64,000 nt of DNA from contig NZ_KB889967.1 of the NCBI RefSeq assembly GCF_000372885.1, forward strand, positions 3,051,430 through 3,115,429, written 5' to 3'. The notes under the pieces were generated by a model. It saw only the letters and a list, made by a program, of their open reading frames with translations. It did no database searches and was not told the origin of the DNA. Source of the DNA: Methyloversatilis thermotolerans. GTDB taxonomy: Bacteria > Pseudomonadota > Gammaproteobacteria > Burkholderiales > Rhodocyclaceae. The translations under genes and the position numbers were made by a program. Below, piece after piece: positions 28,165-37,348 of the stretch; positions within the stretch are counted from its first letter, which is position 1, and each line of letters begins with the position of its first letter.

Positions 28165-28638
28165 ATGACGCCCGAACAGACCCGGACCCTGCGCCAACTG
28201 CTGGCCGACCAGCCCTGCGCCGCACTCGCCACGCTGCACAAGGGCGACCCGGCGGTGTCCATGGTGCCCTTCGCGCTGCGGCCGGACGGACGCGGCTTCA
28301 TCATCCATGTGAGCGGTCTGGCCACGCATACGGCCGACATGCTGGCGCATCCCGCGGTCGGTGTCATGGTGACCGCGCCGCTGATCGCGGGCACGTCGCC
28401 GCTTGCACTGGCCCGGCTCAGCGTGCGCGGTCAGGCCGCGCGCTGTGCGCCGGATTCGGCCGGCTACGCCGCCCTGCGCGCCGCCTATGTCGCACGTCTG
28501 CCGGACAGCGAAGAGCTGTTCTCCTTCGGCGATTTCTCGCTGTTCCTGATCACCGTGGAGTCCGCGCGCTTCGTTGCCGGCTTCGCACAGGCGTTGTCGC
28601 TCACCGCCACGCAATTCGCGACCGCCACCGCCGGCTGA
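28165..28638 (+). CDS. Pyridoxamine 5'-phosphate oxidase-fold (HugZ-like) protein
   Basis: 157 residues from ATG 28165. The split-barrel domain is visible in LADQPCAALATLHKGDPAVSMVPFALRPDGRGFIIHVSGLATHTADML and RLSVRGQAARC. The C terminus (FGDFSLFLITVESARFVAGFAQA) matches HugZ/haem-utilisation-like members, many of which bind flavin or haem. It is shorter than HugZ and lacks the second domain. Substrate unknown. Confidence 0.78.
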   Translation: MTPEQTRTLRQLLADQPCAALATLHKGDPAVSMVPFALRPDGRGFIIHVSGLATHTADMLAHPAVGVMVTAPLIAGTSPLALARLSVRGQAARCAPDSAGYAALRAAYVARLPDSEELFSFGDFSLFLITVESARFVAGFAQALSLTATQFATATAG

Positions 28639-28716
28639 AGGATTCCGCAACAGCGCGGCGCGCCGCATTCACGCGGCGCGGCTATGATGGCGCGCGTCCC
28701 GTCCTGCCCCGCCACC

Positions 28717-29046
28717 ATGAACCCCGCCCCGGAAAAGGAAATCCGCGAACACGAACTGACCATGCATGTGTTCACCGTGTCGGCCGGCATGGTGGGCGTG
28801 TGCCTGACCGCGATCGGCCTGCTGCGCCTGATCGCGTCGCAAACCAAGGTGCAGACGGTGGGCGACGATCTGCTGGCGATCGATGCACTGGTGTTCGTGA
28901 GCTGTGCCTGTCTGGCCTTCTGGTCGTTCAAGACCCGTCACATCGCCTTGCGGCGGCGCCTGCGCGTGGTGGTGGATACGCTGTTCCTGTGCGGGCTGGT
29001 GGCCATGGCCGGCATCTGCTCCATCATCGCCTATGCCATCCTTTAG
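28717..29046 (+). CDS. Hypothetical membrane protein
   Basis: 109 residues (120 if the ATG at 28684 is used). Three hydrophobic segments (about 18-38, 55-72, 85-105) separated by short basic loops suggest an inner-membrane protein. No family was recognised. It lies 12 bp before the DUF2127 gene, so the two may be co-transcribed. Confidence 0.7.
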   Translation: MNPAPEKEIREHELTMHVFTVSAGMVGVCLTAIGLLRLIASQTKVQTVGDDLLAIDALVFVSCACLAFWSFKTRHIALRRRLRVVVDTLFLCGLVAMAGICSIIAYAIL

Positions 29047-29058
29047 GGTCTGTCGGCA

Positions 29059-29547
29059 TTGAATCGCGAACCGCGTCTGCAGGCCGTGAGTCCGCTTCGC
29101 CTGATCGCGCTGTTCGAGGCGCTCAAGGGCGTGCTGGTGCTGCTGGCGGGCAGCGGCGTGCTCACGCTGCTGCACAAGGACGTGCATGCGCTCGCCGCCT
29201 CGCTGGTGGCGCATGCGCACCTGAACCCGGCGTCGCATTACCCGCGCATCTTCATCGACGCCGCAGCCTCGCTCGATGACCGTCATCTGATGCTGCTCGC
29301 GGCCGGTGCCGCCGCCTACGGCGTGCTGCGGCTGGCCGAAGGCTGGGGCCTGTACTTCGACCGCGCCTGGGCGGAGCTGCTGGCGGCGGCAAGCGGCGCC
29401 ATCTATGTGCCGTTCGAACTGGCAGAAGTGCTGACCCGCGGTTCCGCGCTGGCCATCGCGCTGTTCATCGCCAATCTTGCGGTGGTGGCGGTGATGGTGC
29501 GCGCTTTGCTGCGCCGGCGTCGTCGCATCGACGATAATCGCGCATGA
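29059..29547 (+). CDS. DUF2127-family membrane protein
   Basis: 162 residues, proposed TTG start at 29059. LRLIALFEALKGVLVLLAGSGVLTLLHKDVHALA, AYGVLRLAEGWGLYFDRAWAE and PFELAEVLTR are characteristic of DUF2127; about four helices. Function unknown. Its end overlaps the dbpA start (ATGA). Confidence 0.85.
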   Translation: MNREPRLQAVSPLRLIALFEALKGVLVLLAGSGVLTLLHKDVHALAASLVAHAHLNPASHYPRIFIDAAASLDDRHLMLLAAGAAAYGVLRLAEGWGLYFDRAWAELLAAASGAIYVPFELAEVLTRGSALAIALFIANLAVVAVMVRALLRRRRRIDDNRA

Positions 29548-30932
29548 ACTCCGCCTCCTCCTTCGATACGCTGCCGCTGTCGGCCGCCACACTCGCCAAC
29601 CTCGGCGCACTCGGCTTCAACGCGATGACGCCGGTACAGGCGGCCGCGCTGCCCGCCGCGCTGGCCGGCCGCGACCTGATCGCCCAGGCGCGCACCGGCA
29701 GCGGCAAGACCGCCGCGTTTTCGCTGCCGCTGCTGCAGAAGCTCAATCCGCGCTGGTTCTCGCCGCAGGGCCTCGTGCTGTGCCCGACACGCGAACTGGC
29801 CGACCAGGTGGCGCGCGAAATGCGCAAGCTGGCGCGCGGCATCCCCAACATCAAGATCCTCACGCTGTGCGGCGGCGCCAAGATCGGTCCGCAGATCGAC
29901 AGCCTGGCGCATGGCGCGCATGTCGTGGTGGGCACGCCCGGCCGGCTGCTCGACCATATCGAACGACGCACGCTGGACCTGCGCGGCATTTCCACACTGG
30001 TGCTCGACGAAGCCGACCGCATGCTGGACATGGGCTTCTTCGACGACATTGCCGACGTGGTGCGCCAGTGTCCGCCGGCGCGCCAGACCCTCATGTTCTC
30101 GGCCACCTTTCCCGACGGTGTCGAGCGCATCGCCGCGCAGTTCATGCGCGAGGCCGAACGCATTGCGGTGGACACCGCGCACGCGCCGCGTGCGGTGGAC
30201 GAAGTGTTCATCGAGATCGACGAAGCGGCGCGTCTGGCGACCGCGGTCGACCTGCTGCGGCGCGTGCGGCCGGTCAGCACCCTCGCCTTCTGCAACACCC
30301 GCCGTCGCTGCCACGACCTGGTGCAGAAGCTGGGCGAAGCCGGCATCGTCGCGATCGAGCTGGTCGGGGACATGGAACAGCGCGACCGTGATCGCGCGCT
30401 GCTGCGCTTCGCCCAGCAGAGCGTGTCCGTGCTGGTGGCGACCGATGTCGCGGCGCGCGGCCTGGATATCGCCGGGCTGGATGCGGTGGTCAGCGTCGAT
30501 CTCACTCCCGATCCCGAAGTGCATGTGCACCGCATCGGCCGCACCGGCCGGGGCGACGCCGCCGGCCGCGCCTACGCGCTGGTCGCGCCCTTCGAACAGG
30601 TGCGCGCGCAGCGCATTGCCGACATGCGCGGTCAGCCGCTCATGTGGCAGACGCTGGACGCGCTGGGCAGCGCCGATCCGGCGCCGCTGCAGCCGCCGAT
30701 GGCCACGGTGCAGATACTGGGCGGCCGCAAGGAAAAGATGCGCCCGGGCGACGTGCTCGGCGCGCTCACCGCATGGGCCGGCTTCACGCGCGAACAGATC
30801 GGCCGCATCGACATCACCGATTACCTCACCTTCGTCGCGGTCGAACGCAGCATCGCGCGCGCCGTGGTGCTCAAGCTGGATGGCGGCATGGTGAAAGGCC
30901 GCTACGTGAAGGTGAAGGTGGTGGAGGAATAG
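29544..30932 (+). CDS. dbpA: ATP-dependent RNA helicase DbpA
   Basis: A 462-residue DEAD-box helicase. Q-motif MTPVQAAALPA, Walker A ARTGSGKTAAF, motif Ib TPGRLLDH, VLDEADRMLDMGF, motif III SATFP, and motif VI HRIGRTGRG are all intact. The C-terminal RNA-binding domain (last about 75 residues, MRPGDVLGALTAWAGFTREQIGRIDI) is the DbpA type that binds hairpin 92 of 23S rRNA in 50S assembly. Confidence 0.93.
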   Translation: MNSASSFDTLPLSAATLANLGALGFNAMTPVQAAALPAALAGRDLIAQARTGSGKTAAFSLPLLQKLNPRWFSPQGLVLCPTRELADQVAREMRKLARGIPNIKILTLCGGAKIGPQIDSLAHGAHVVVGTPGRLLDHIERRTLDLRGISTLVLDEADRMLDMGFFDDIADVVRQCPPARQTLMFSATFPDGVERIAAQFMREAERIAVDTAHAPRAVDEVFIEIDEAARLATAVDLLRRVRPVSTLAFCNTRRRCHDLVQKLGEAGIVAIELVGDMEQRDRDRALLRFAQQSVSVLVATDVAARGLDIAGLDAVVSVDLTPDPEVHVHRIGRTGRGDAAGRAYALVAPFEQVRAQRIADMRGQPLMWQTLDALGSADPAPLQPPMATVQILGGRKEKMRPGDVLGALTAWAGFTREQIGRIDITDYLTFVAVERSIARAVVLKLDGGMVKGRYVKVKVVEE

Positions 30933-30959
30933 AAGGATTTGCCGGCACGGTGCGCCATG

Positions 30960-32085
30960 AATGGAGCGAGGGTTTTTGAGGGAGCAGGCTTGCCCGCGAT
31001 ACAGCCTTGAACGAAGCCTGCGGCCCGCATCCGCCGTATCGCGGCCAGAGGCCGCTCCCACAACAGCTCGCCCCGATCGCGAACGGAGCCGGGGTTTGGT
31101 GGGAGCGGGCTTGCCCGCGATGCAGCCTCGAACGAAGCCTGCGGCCCGCACGCGCCGCATCGCGGCCAGAGGCCGCTCCCACACCAGCTCGCGACAAACA
31201 CGAGCGGAGGCGGGGTTTGGTGGGAGCGGGCTTGCCCGCGATACAGCTTCGAACGAAGCCCGCGGCCCGCACGCGCCGCATCGCGGCCAGAGGCCGCTCC
31301 CACAACAGCTCGCGACAAACACGAGCGGAGCCGGGGTTTGGTGGGAGCGGGCTTGCCCGCGATACAGCCTCGAACGAAGCCTGCGGCCCGCATGCGCCGT
31401 ATCGCGGCCAGAGGCCGCTCCCACAAAAGCTCGCCCCGATCGCGAACGGAGCCGCGGGTTTCCTGGAAGCGGGCTTGCCCGTGATACAGCCTCGAACGAA
31501 GCCTGCGGCCCGCACGCGCCGCATCGCGGCCAGAGGCCGCTCCCACAAAAGCTCGCCCCGATCGCGAACGGAGCCGCGGGTTTCCTGGAAGCGGGCTTGC
31601 CCGTGATACAGCCTCGAACGAAGCCTGCGGCCCGCACGCGCCGCATCGCGGCCAGAGGCCGCTCCCACAAAAGCTCGCCCCGATCGCGAACGGAGCCGCG
31701 GGTTTCCTGGAAGCGGGCTTGCCCGCGATGCAGCCTCGAACGAAGCCTGCGGCCGGCATCAGCCGTATCGCGGCCAGAGGCCGCTCCCACAACAGCTCGC
31801 GACAAACACGAGCGGAGCCTGGTTTTCGTGGGAGCGGGCTTGCCCGCGATGCAGCCTCAAACAAAGCCTGCGGCACGCATCCGCCGTATCGCGGCCAGAG
31901 GCCGCTCCCACAGCAGCTCGCGACAAACGAGCGGAGCCGGGGTTTGGTGGGAGCGGGCTTGCCCGCGATGCAGCCTCAAACAAAGCCTGCGGCACGCATC
32001 CGCCGTATCGCGGCCAGAGGCCGCTCCCACAGCAGCTCGCTCAAACCGGCATCGGAGCCAAGTTTTTGTGGGAGAGGACCCGCTC
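30960..32085. repeat. Tandem array of nine REP-like units (about 121 bp period)
   Basis: Nine tandem units with the hairpin GCGGGCTTGCCCGC near 30987, 31110, 31230, 31350, 31471, 31594, 31717, 31838 and 31957. Each alternates with a GCGGCC-AGA-GGCCGC hairpin and fixed spacers (CAGCCTCGAACGAAGCCTGC; CTCCCACAACAGCTCG). Two spacer classes alternate in blocks (ACAAACACGAGCGGAGC and CGATCGCGAACGGAGC). A half unit ends at about 32080. The region is 1.1 kb without any supported gene. Confidence 0.93.
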
Positions 32086-32088
32086 CGG

Positions 32089-34212
32089 TCAGAACTTCGC
32101 GTTCAGCGTCAGGCGCAGGGTGCGGGGCTCGACCGGGTGGATGTGGCGGTCGTCGACGCCGCCGGCGGCCTCGCCCGCGAGGCGCGAGGTGTAGTAGTAC
32201 TCGATGTCGTTGTCCTTGCTGTCGAACAGGTTATAGACATCCAGCATCAGACGTACCGACGGCGTAAGCGCGCGACCGACGCGCAGATAGGCGAGCGTGA
32301 CCGTGTCGGACTTGACCGAGCCGTCCTCGACCAGGTCGCGCGGGCCGATGTGACGCACCTGCAGGTGGCCGAACCAGCCGCGCGCCCAGGGATTGCTGTC
32401 GGTCAGGCTGGCGCCGAAGGCAATGACACGGGCGGCGGCACCGGGCACGCGGTCGCCGGCGGGATCGTCATTGGTGAAGCGGGCGCGCGACAGCGATATG
32501 TCGAGGTCGAACAGCAGCCAGTTCTGCGGTGTCCAGCGGGTGGACCATTCGATGCCCTGACGGCGGCTCGCGCGCGTCGCTTCGGTTTCGCCCGCATCGC
32601 CGACGAACAGCAGTTCGGAATCCAGGTTGAGCTGCCACAGCGCGAGCGAACTTTGCACATCGGGCAGCACTTCGGTGCGCACGCCCAGTTCGCCGCCGCG
32701 ACCGCGCGCCAGCGCGTCGACGCGCTGTGCCGGATCGCCGCCCGGCGTCACGCGCGCGGTGGTGCCGCGCGCATCGTTGCTGTGGAAGCCGAAGCCGTAG
32801 TTCAGGAAATATTCGGTGCGCGACCACGGCCCGAAGATGAGCGACAGCTTGGGTGAAGCAATGTGGTCCGACGCGTCGCCGCTGTTGGCGGCGATGGAGC
32901 TGTCGACATCGAAGTCGTAGCGGTCGAAGCGCAGGCCGGCCACGCTGCGCAGCCAGTCGTTCCACTGCACGCTGGTTTCGCCGAACACGCCGACGCTGGT
33001 CTGACGCACCCGGCTTTCCTGCGTGACGGAGGTGGTCCGGCGCGCGACGGTGCTGTAGAGCCCGACCGGATCCAGCCTGTCGTGACGCAGTTGCACACCC
33101 AGGGTGTGCGTGGCGGCACGGCCGCCAAGGTGACCGTCCCAGCTCCGGCTGATCGCGCCCCCATAGGTGTTGCGTCGCTCGGACTGACGGAACTGGTCGC
33201 CGTCCGGATCGTTGTCCAGCACGTAGGTGAAGTTGGACCACAGGTCCAGTTCGGAGCGTATGGCATAGGCCTGCACGCGCAGCACGCCATCGTCACGCAA
33301 CTGCTGGCTGTCCACCGAAAGGCTGTAGCGCCGGCTGCGTCCGCCATCGGTCGGGTCGATCGCATCGTATCGGCCGATCTGTCCGGACTGCAGCGCGCGC
33401 AGCGGCACCTGGTCGGTGGAGTCCCAGCGCGCGGTATAGGCCATGGCGGTAATCGAGGTCCGCTGCGCGCCTTCGCCCAGGGTGTAGCGCAAGACGCCAT
33501 TCACCCGGCGGAAGTCTTCGGGATTGGTCCACGGCCCGTCATTGCGCGACGTTTCAAGCGCGTACAGCAGGGTGCCGGTGGCCAGCGCATGCGAATTCAT
33601 CATCAGCGCGCGACGGTAACCGTCCTCGCCCAGCGTCACTTCCGCCATGCCGGCATCCAGACGGTCGCGCAGTCTGAGCCGTGCCGAGCCGGCGGACGAG
33701 AAGTCGCCTTCTTCGGCGTAATAGGGGCCCTTGCGGTAATCGATGCGCTCGACCAGTTCGGGAATGAGCCAGTTCAGATCGGTGTAGCCGTGACCGTGCG
33801 CATGCGTGGGCATGTTGACCGGCATGCCGTCCACCCAGGTCGCGAAGTCGGTGCCATGGTCGAGGTTGAAACCGCGCAGGAAGTACTGGTTCGCCTTGCC
33901 GCCGCCACTGTGCTGGGTGACGATGACGCCGGGCACGAATTCGAGGATTTCCGCCGGCCGCAGCGTAGGACGGTTCTCGATCAGCCTGGCGGTGACGCTG
34001 CCCTGGCTGGCGGCGTCGGAGGTGCCGACCGCATTGTCGTAATGCCCTTCCACGGCGACCGGGTCGAGGTGGTGGCCGACCGGCGCCGCCTCGTGCGCCT
34101 GCGCGATCACCGGGATGCCGACAAGCGGGAGGCACAGCGCCTGCATCAATGCGCGCGTCAGCCGCGTCGGACGGAATGAGCCCGGCGTGCGGCCCTTGCT
34201 TCCCTGTTTCAT
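32089..34212 (-). CDS. TonB-dependent outer-membrane receptor, probable nickel uptake
   Basis: 707 residues. A signal peptide (cleavage near PVIAQAHE) is followed by an N-terminal plug domain (about 45-170; RPAEILEFVPGVIVTQHSGG, YFLRGFNLDHGTDFATWVDG). A 22-strand-type barrel follows, ending in the Phe-terminated RTLRLTLNAKF. His-rich stretches (MPTHAHGHGYTD, AHEAAPVGHH) could bind metal. A NikR-type palindrome lies 15 bp before the start and nikR is the next gene upstream, so nickel is the most likely substrate. The family assignment is firm; the substrate is inferred. Confidence 0.85.
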   Translation of the reverse strand: MKQGSKGRTPGSFRPTRLTRALMQALCLPLVGIPVIAQAHEAAPVGHHLDPVAVEGHYDNAVGTSDAASQGSVTARLIENRPTLRPAEILEFVPGVIVTQHSGGGKANQYFLRGFNLDHGTDFATWVDGMPVNMPTHAHGHGYTDLNWLIPELVERIDYRKGPYYAEEGDFSSAGSARLRLRDRLDAGMAEVTLGEDGYRRALMMNSHALATGTLLYALETSRNDGPWTNPEDFRRVNGVLRYTLGEGAQRTSITAMAYTARWDSTDQVPLRALQSGQIGRYDAIDPTDGGRSRRYSLSVDSQQLRDDGVLRVQAYAIRSELDLWSNFTYVLDNDPDGDQFRQSERRNTYGGAISRSWDGHLGGRAATHTLGVQLRHDRLDPVGLYSTVARRTTSVTQESRVRQTSVGVFGETSVQWNDWLRSVAGLRFDRYDFDVDSSIAANSGDASDHIASPKLSLIFGPWSRTEYFLNYGFGFHSNDARGTTARVTPGGDPAQRVDALARGRGGELGVRTEVLPDVQSSLALWQLNLDSELLFVGDAGETEATRASRRQGIEWSTRWTPQNWLLFDLDISLSRARFTNDDPAGDRVPGAAARVIAFGASLTDSNPWARGWFGHLQVRHIGPRDLVEDGSVKSDTVTLAYLRVGRALTPSVRLMLDVYNLFDSKDNDIEYYYTSRLAGEAAGGVDDRHIHPVEPRTLRLTLNAKF

Positions 34213-34226
34213 GGCGCTCTCTTTTT

Positions 34227-34256
34227 GTGATGTTTGTTGATTTTTTCTTACATCAC
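34227..34256 (-). promoter_or_regulatory. NikR-type operator before the TonB receptor
   Basis: Perfect 7-bp inverted repeat GTGATGT-N16-ACATCAC (34227-34233 and 34250-34256). Spacing and half-site resemble the E. coli NikR operator GTATGA-N16-TCATAC. It lies 15 bp upstream of the receptor start, where a bound repressor would block the promoter. No other match explains this AT-rich island in the 135-bp gap. Confidence 0.7.
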
Positions 34257-34347
34257 GATGTTGCCAGAAAACGATGACCGATTGATTGCAGCCAGCGCCG
34301 CTTGGAACGGCTTCCGCCCGGAAGGATAGAGGGCGCCCGCGCCGGGT

Positions 34348-34851
34348 TCAGGTAGCGGGCTTGATGTGCACGTGACCGAAGCCGGGGCCGCGCGCGTGGC
34401 GGGCGCGGTAGGGATGCGAGCCAGCGGCCGCATGGTGCTGCGAGGTATCCAGCTCGACGCTGATCACATTGATGTGTCCATGATGCACGCCGCGTTCGGC
34501 GCACACCGCGTCGGCGAACTGCCGCACCGCCGACAGCTCGCCTTTCAGGATGACGGTTTCCAGGCAGTGGTCGTGGTCCAGGTGCGCGTGCATGGTGGAC
34601 ACGGTGAGGTCGTGATGCGCGTGCTGCAAGCCGGTCAGCCGCTCCGACAGGTCGCGCTCGTGATGGTTGAACACATAGGACAGGCAGGCCACGCAATGCC
34701 TGGCCGCGCCGGTCTGCTGATGGGTGCGCTCCAGTTCCGCACGGAACAGGTCGCGCACCGCCTCGGAACGGTTTTCATAGCCGCGCCGGGCGATCCATTG
34801 ATCGAACTGCGCCGCGAGCTGGTCGTCGAGGGAAATGGTGAAACGTTGCAT
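34348..34851 (-). CDS. nikR: Nickel-responsive regulator NikR
   Basis: 167 residues. An N-terminal ribbon-helix-helix (MQRFTISLDDQLAAQFDQWI, YENRSEAVRDLFRAEL) is followed by an ACT-like metal domain with the nickel ligands in the MHAHLDHDHCLE segment (His88, His90, Cys96) and His77/79. It carries a His-rich C-terminal extension (about 150-167) beyond the E. coli length. It binds DNA with Ni2+ to repress nickel import. It lies 53 bp after hoxC, linking nickel control to the hydrogenase block. Confidence 0.93.
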   Translation of the reverse strand: MQRFTISLDDQLAAQFDQWIARRGYENRSEAVRDLFRAELERTHQQTGAARHCVACLSYVFNHHERDLSERLTGLQHAHHDLTVSTMHAHLDHDHCLETVILKGELSAVRQFADAVCAERGVHHGHINVISVELDTSQHHAAAGSHPYRARHARGPGFGHVHIKPAT

Positions 34852-34904
34852 ACGTAATCGGTGCGCGAAGGGGTGGCGGCCATTCTAAGACCTGCTCCCG
34901 GCTT

Positions 34905-36356
34905 TCAGTGCACGGTGCACACCATGCACGGATCGAAGGAACGCACGATGTGCTGCACCGCCACCGGCGTGGTTTCACCGGGCTGCACCGGCGCGCCTTC
35001 GAGCGCGGCTTCCAGCGCGCCGGGGCGGCCTGCCGCGTCGCGCGGCGAGAAGTTCCAGGTGGTGGGCGCAACGATCTGGTAGTTGGCGATGCGCCGTTCG
35101 CGCACCGACAGCCAGTGTCCGAGACTGCCTCGCGCCGCCTCGCCCAGGCCCGCCGCCACCCCCTCGTCCGGCAGGCTGCCCGGCGTGCAGAAGGCCTCGC
35201 CCGGACGCAGCGCGCGCAACCAGTCTTCCATCATCGGCAGCACGCGCGCCAGTTCCAGCAGCCGCGACACGACACGACCGTGCACCGAGGCGCCGTGACG
35301 GCGCACCAGGTCGAGCACCAGCGGATGTCCGCTCGCGAGCTGGCGCGCGATGGCACCGGTTTCCACCACTTCGCCGGCCAGCCTCGGCGCCTTGTTCCAG
35401 GTGTAGGCGCCCGGCTTGTCCGCGACCGGTTCGGTCAGACCCGATGCCGGATGGCGCGCGCCACCCTCGTCGCTCAGCCAGGCGTGGGTCGCGTCCTCGC
35501 GTATCGCCTCGACATCGAGCGGCGACAGCTTGCCGGCCTGCCACACGCCACCTCCCAGCGCATGGCCGCCCGCGGGCTGCGGATAGGCGCCATAGCTCAG
35601 GAAGCGGCCGGGGCCCGGACCGAGCGCGGCAAGCGCGGTGTCGCGCGCGATCTGCAGGAAGAAGCGCAGGTCGCCGCGCTGCGGATCGGCATCCACCCAG
35701 GCATCGAGCGCGGCTTCGCTGTCCAGCGCCGCCACCTCTTCCAGCGCGGCGCCGAAGGTGACGGCTTCCAGGAAGCGCCGGAACTCGCGCACGCGCGCCA
35801 GCAGCCGGCTGCGTTCGGACGCATCGATCGCACGCGTCGAACCGCCCGGATCCAGGCTTTGCGTGTGCGGCCACTTGCCAGCCAGCGTGCCGAGCAGCGT
35901 GAACCAGCGCTGGCGCGCCGCGATCGCCGCGCGTACGCGCTCGCCGGTGTGCGGCGCGAAGCGGCGCGCCGCTTCCGCGTGCCAGGGCCGCCCGGCATAG
36001 ACCGGACGCACGAAGTCCGGCATGAAGAACAGGTAGAAATGGGTCAGGTGATCGGCCAGGTTCTCGGTGGCCAGCACCAGATTGGTCACATGCTGCCCGT
36101 TGGGCGGCATGGTGATGCCACCCAGCGCCGCCAGTGCACGCGCCGCCGCCACCGACTGCGACACCGAACAGATGCCGCAGATGCGCGGCACATACACCAG
36201 CGCATCGTGCGGATCGCGACCGCGCAGGATCTGTTCGAAGCCGCGGTACATCGGCGCATTGACATGCGCCGACACGACACGACCCTCGGCCACGTCCAGC
36301 GTCACTTCCAGATCGCCCTCGACGCGGTTGAAGGGGCCGACGATGAGGCGGCTCAC
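34905..36356 (-). CDS. hoxC: Regulatory (H2-sensing) hydrogenase large subunit HoxC/HupV
   Basis: 483 residues from GTG 36356 (GTGA overlap with hoxB). The L1 motif RICGIC (Cys60, Cys63) and L2 motif DPCMVCTVH (Cys477, Cys480) ligate the NiFe site. The protein ends exactly at the L2 His, with no C-terminal extension. That is the known hallmark of group 2b H2 sensors, which need no maturation protease, and it separates this gene from the two catalytic large subunits in the window. With HoxB it should sense H2 in the cytoplasm and control a HoxJ-type kinase. Confidence 0.92.
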   Translation of the reverse strand: MSRLIVGPFNRVEGDLEVTLDVAEGRVVSAHVNAPMYRGFEQILRGRDPHDALVYVPRICGICSVSQSVAAARALAALGGITMPPNGQHVTNLVLATENLADHLTHFYLFFMPDFVRPVYAGRPWHAEAARRFAPHTGERVRAAIAARQRWFTLLGTLAGKWPHTQSLDPGGSTRAIDASERSRLLARVREFRRFLEAVTFGAALEEVAALDSEAALDAWVDADPQRGDLRFFLQIARDTALAALGPGPGRFLSYGAYPQPAGGHALGGGVWQAGKLSPLDVEAIREDATHAWLSDEGGARHPASGLTEPVADKPGAYTWNKAPRLAGEVVETGAIARQLASGHPLVLDLVRRHGASVHGRVVSRLLELARVLPMMEDWLRALRPGEAFCTPGSLPDEGVAAGLGEAARGSLGHWLSVRERRIANYQIVAPTTWNFSPRDAAGRPGALEAALEGAPVQPGETTPVAVQHIVRSFDPCMVCTVH

Positions 36357-37348
36357 TTCAACCGTGTCCTCTTCGCCACCGGCGGCACCACCACGTGGTC
36401 CGACACCGCGTTCACCTTCACCCGCTTCGGCGTGGCCGACTTGGACAGCGAGGCGAGCGCGACGAACCAGGCCTTGGGCATGTCGGTGGGCAGGCCGATC
36501 GGGATGCCGGCCAGCTTGGGCGTGGCATGGAAGGGGTGGCCCGGTTCCTGGAAGCCCGGCTCGGTGCAGCTTATGCAGGCGTAGCCGCCACGGGTACAGG
36601 AACCTTCGCCATTCCACGGCCGGGTATTGCAGTCGGCATGCGCCTGCGTGCCCTTGCAGCCCAGGTGTTCCATCATGCAGCCGAGGTCCGACGGCTTCTC
36701 GGCGCTGGCCTTGAATTCGTAGTACTCGTTGCGCGAGCAGCCGTGGTGCACAAGCTGGTCGGCGAAGAAGCGCGGGCGACCCAGCGTGTCGAGGTCCGCT
36801 TCGTTGAAGCTGCCGGCGGCCAGCGCCGTCAGCGTGTCGATGACCCAGCCCGGATGGGTGGGACAGCCGGCGACGTTGATGACCGGCAGACCGCCGGCCG
36901 CACGGAACTCCGCGCCGAGCAGGCCGCCGCGCACCTCGTCGTCGTACTGCAGGCCGCAGGCTTCGGTCGGATTGCTGCCGCCAGCGGTGACACCGCCCCA
37001 GGCGGCGCAACTGCCGATCGCCACCACATGGCGCGCGCACGCGGCGAGCCGGCTCACCCAGTGGATCATGGGCTGGCCGGTGCCGGCCATGATGTGGAAG
37101 CGGCCGCTGCCATGCGGGCCGCGCAGCAGCGCACCTTCGATGCACAGCGCATCGAGCGGCAGTTCGCCGTCGAGGATGCGGTCGAACAGCGCGGTCACTT
37201 CGGCGCCGCTTTCCAGCGACAGCGACGGATGCCACAGCAGTTCGATGCCAGCGTCGCGCAGTTCGCCGTGGAAGTCGGTCGTATCGGCGCACAGCAGCGA
37301 CATGCTGCAGCCGCCGCAGCCGCCCGACTGCAACCACAGCACATTCAC
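36353..37348 (-). CDS. hoxB: Regulatory hydrogenase small subunit HoxB/HupU
   Basis: 331 residues, GTG start in a GTGA overlap with the protease gene. There is no Tat signal, so the protein stays cytoplasmic, as expected of a sensor. Cluster ligands are visible in QSGGCGGCSMSLL, IGSCAAWGGVTAGGSNP, VAGCPTHPGW, VHHGCSRNEYYE, and CISCTEPGF. The six-Cys O2-tolerance pattern of the membrane-bound enzyme is absent. Partner of HoxC, with which it overlaps by 4 bp. Confidence 0.92.
   Translation of the reverse strand: MNVLWLQSGGCGGCSMSLLCADTTDFHGELRDAGIELLWHPSLSLESGAEVTALFDRILDGELPLDALCIEGALLRGPHGSGRFHIMAGTGQPMIHWVSRLAACARHVVAIGSCAAWGGVTAGGSNPTEACGLQYDDEVRGGLLGAEFRAAGGLPVINVAGCPTHPGWVIDTLTALAAGSFNEADLDTLGRPRFFADQLVHHGCSRNEYYEFKASAEKPSDLGCMMEHLGCKGTQAHADCNTRPWNGEGSCTRGGYACISCTEPGFQEPGHPFHATPKLAGIPIGLPTDMPKAWFVALASLSKSATPKRVKVNAVSDHVVVPPVAKRTRLK

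Noticed and set aside
30871-31876. Frames of 260-800 codons over the 31-32 kb repeat array, including extensions on both strands
   Set aside because: They are translations of tandem 121-bp repeats in all frames and show no protein-like conservation.
30960-32085. Possible CRISPR array at the tandem repeat
   Set aside because: Units are about 121 bp with two hairpins, and the intervening sequences are repeated rather than unique spacers; no cas genes nearby.
36353-37348. Treating hoxBC as a second membrane-bound uptake hydrogenase
   Set aside because: The small subunit has no Tat signal and the large subunit ends at the L2 His with no cleavable tail, both diagnostic of sensor hydrogenases.
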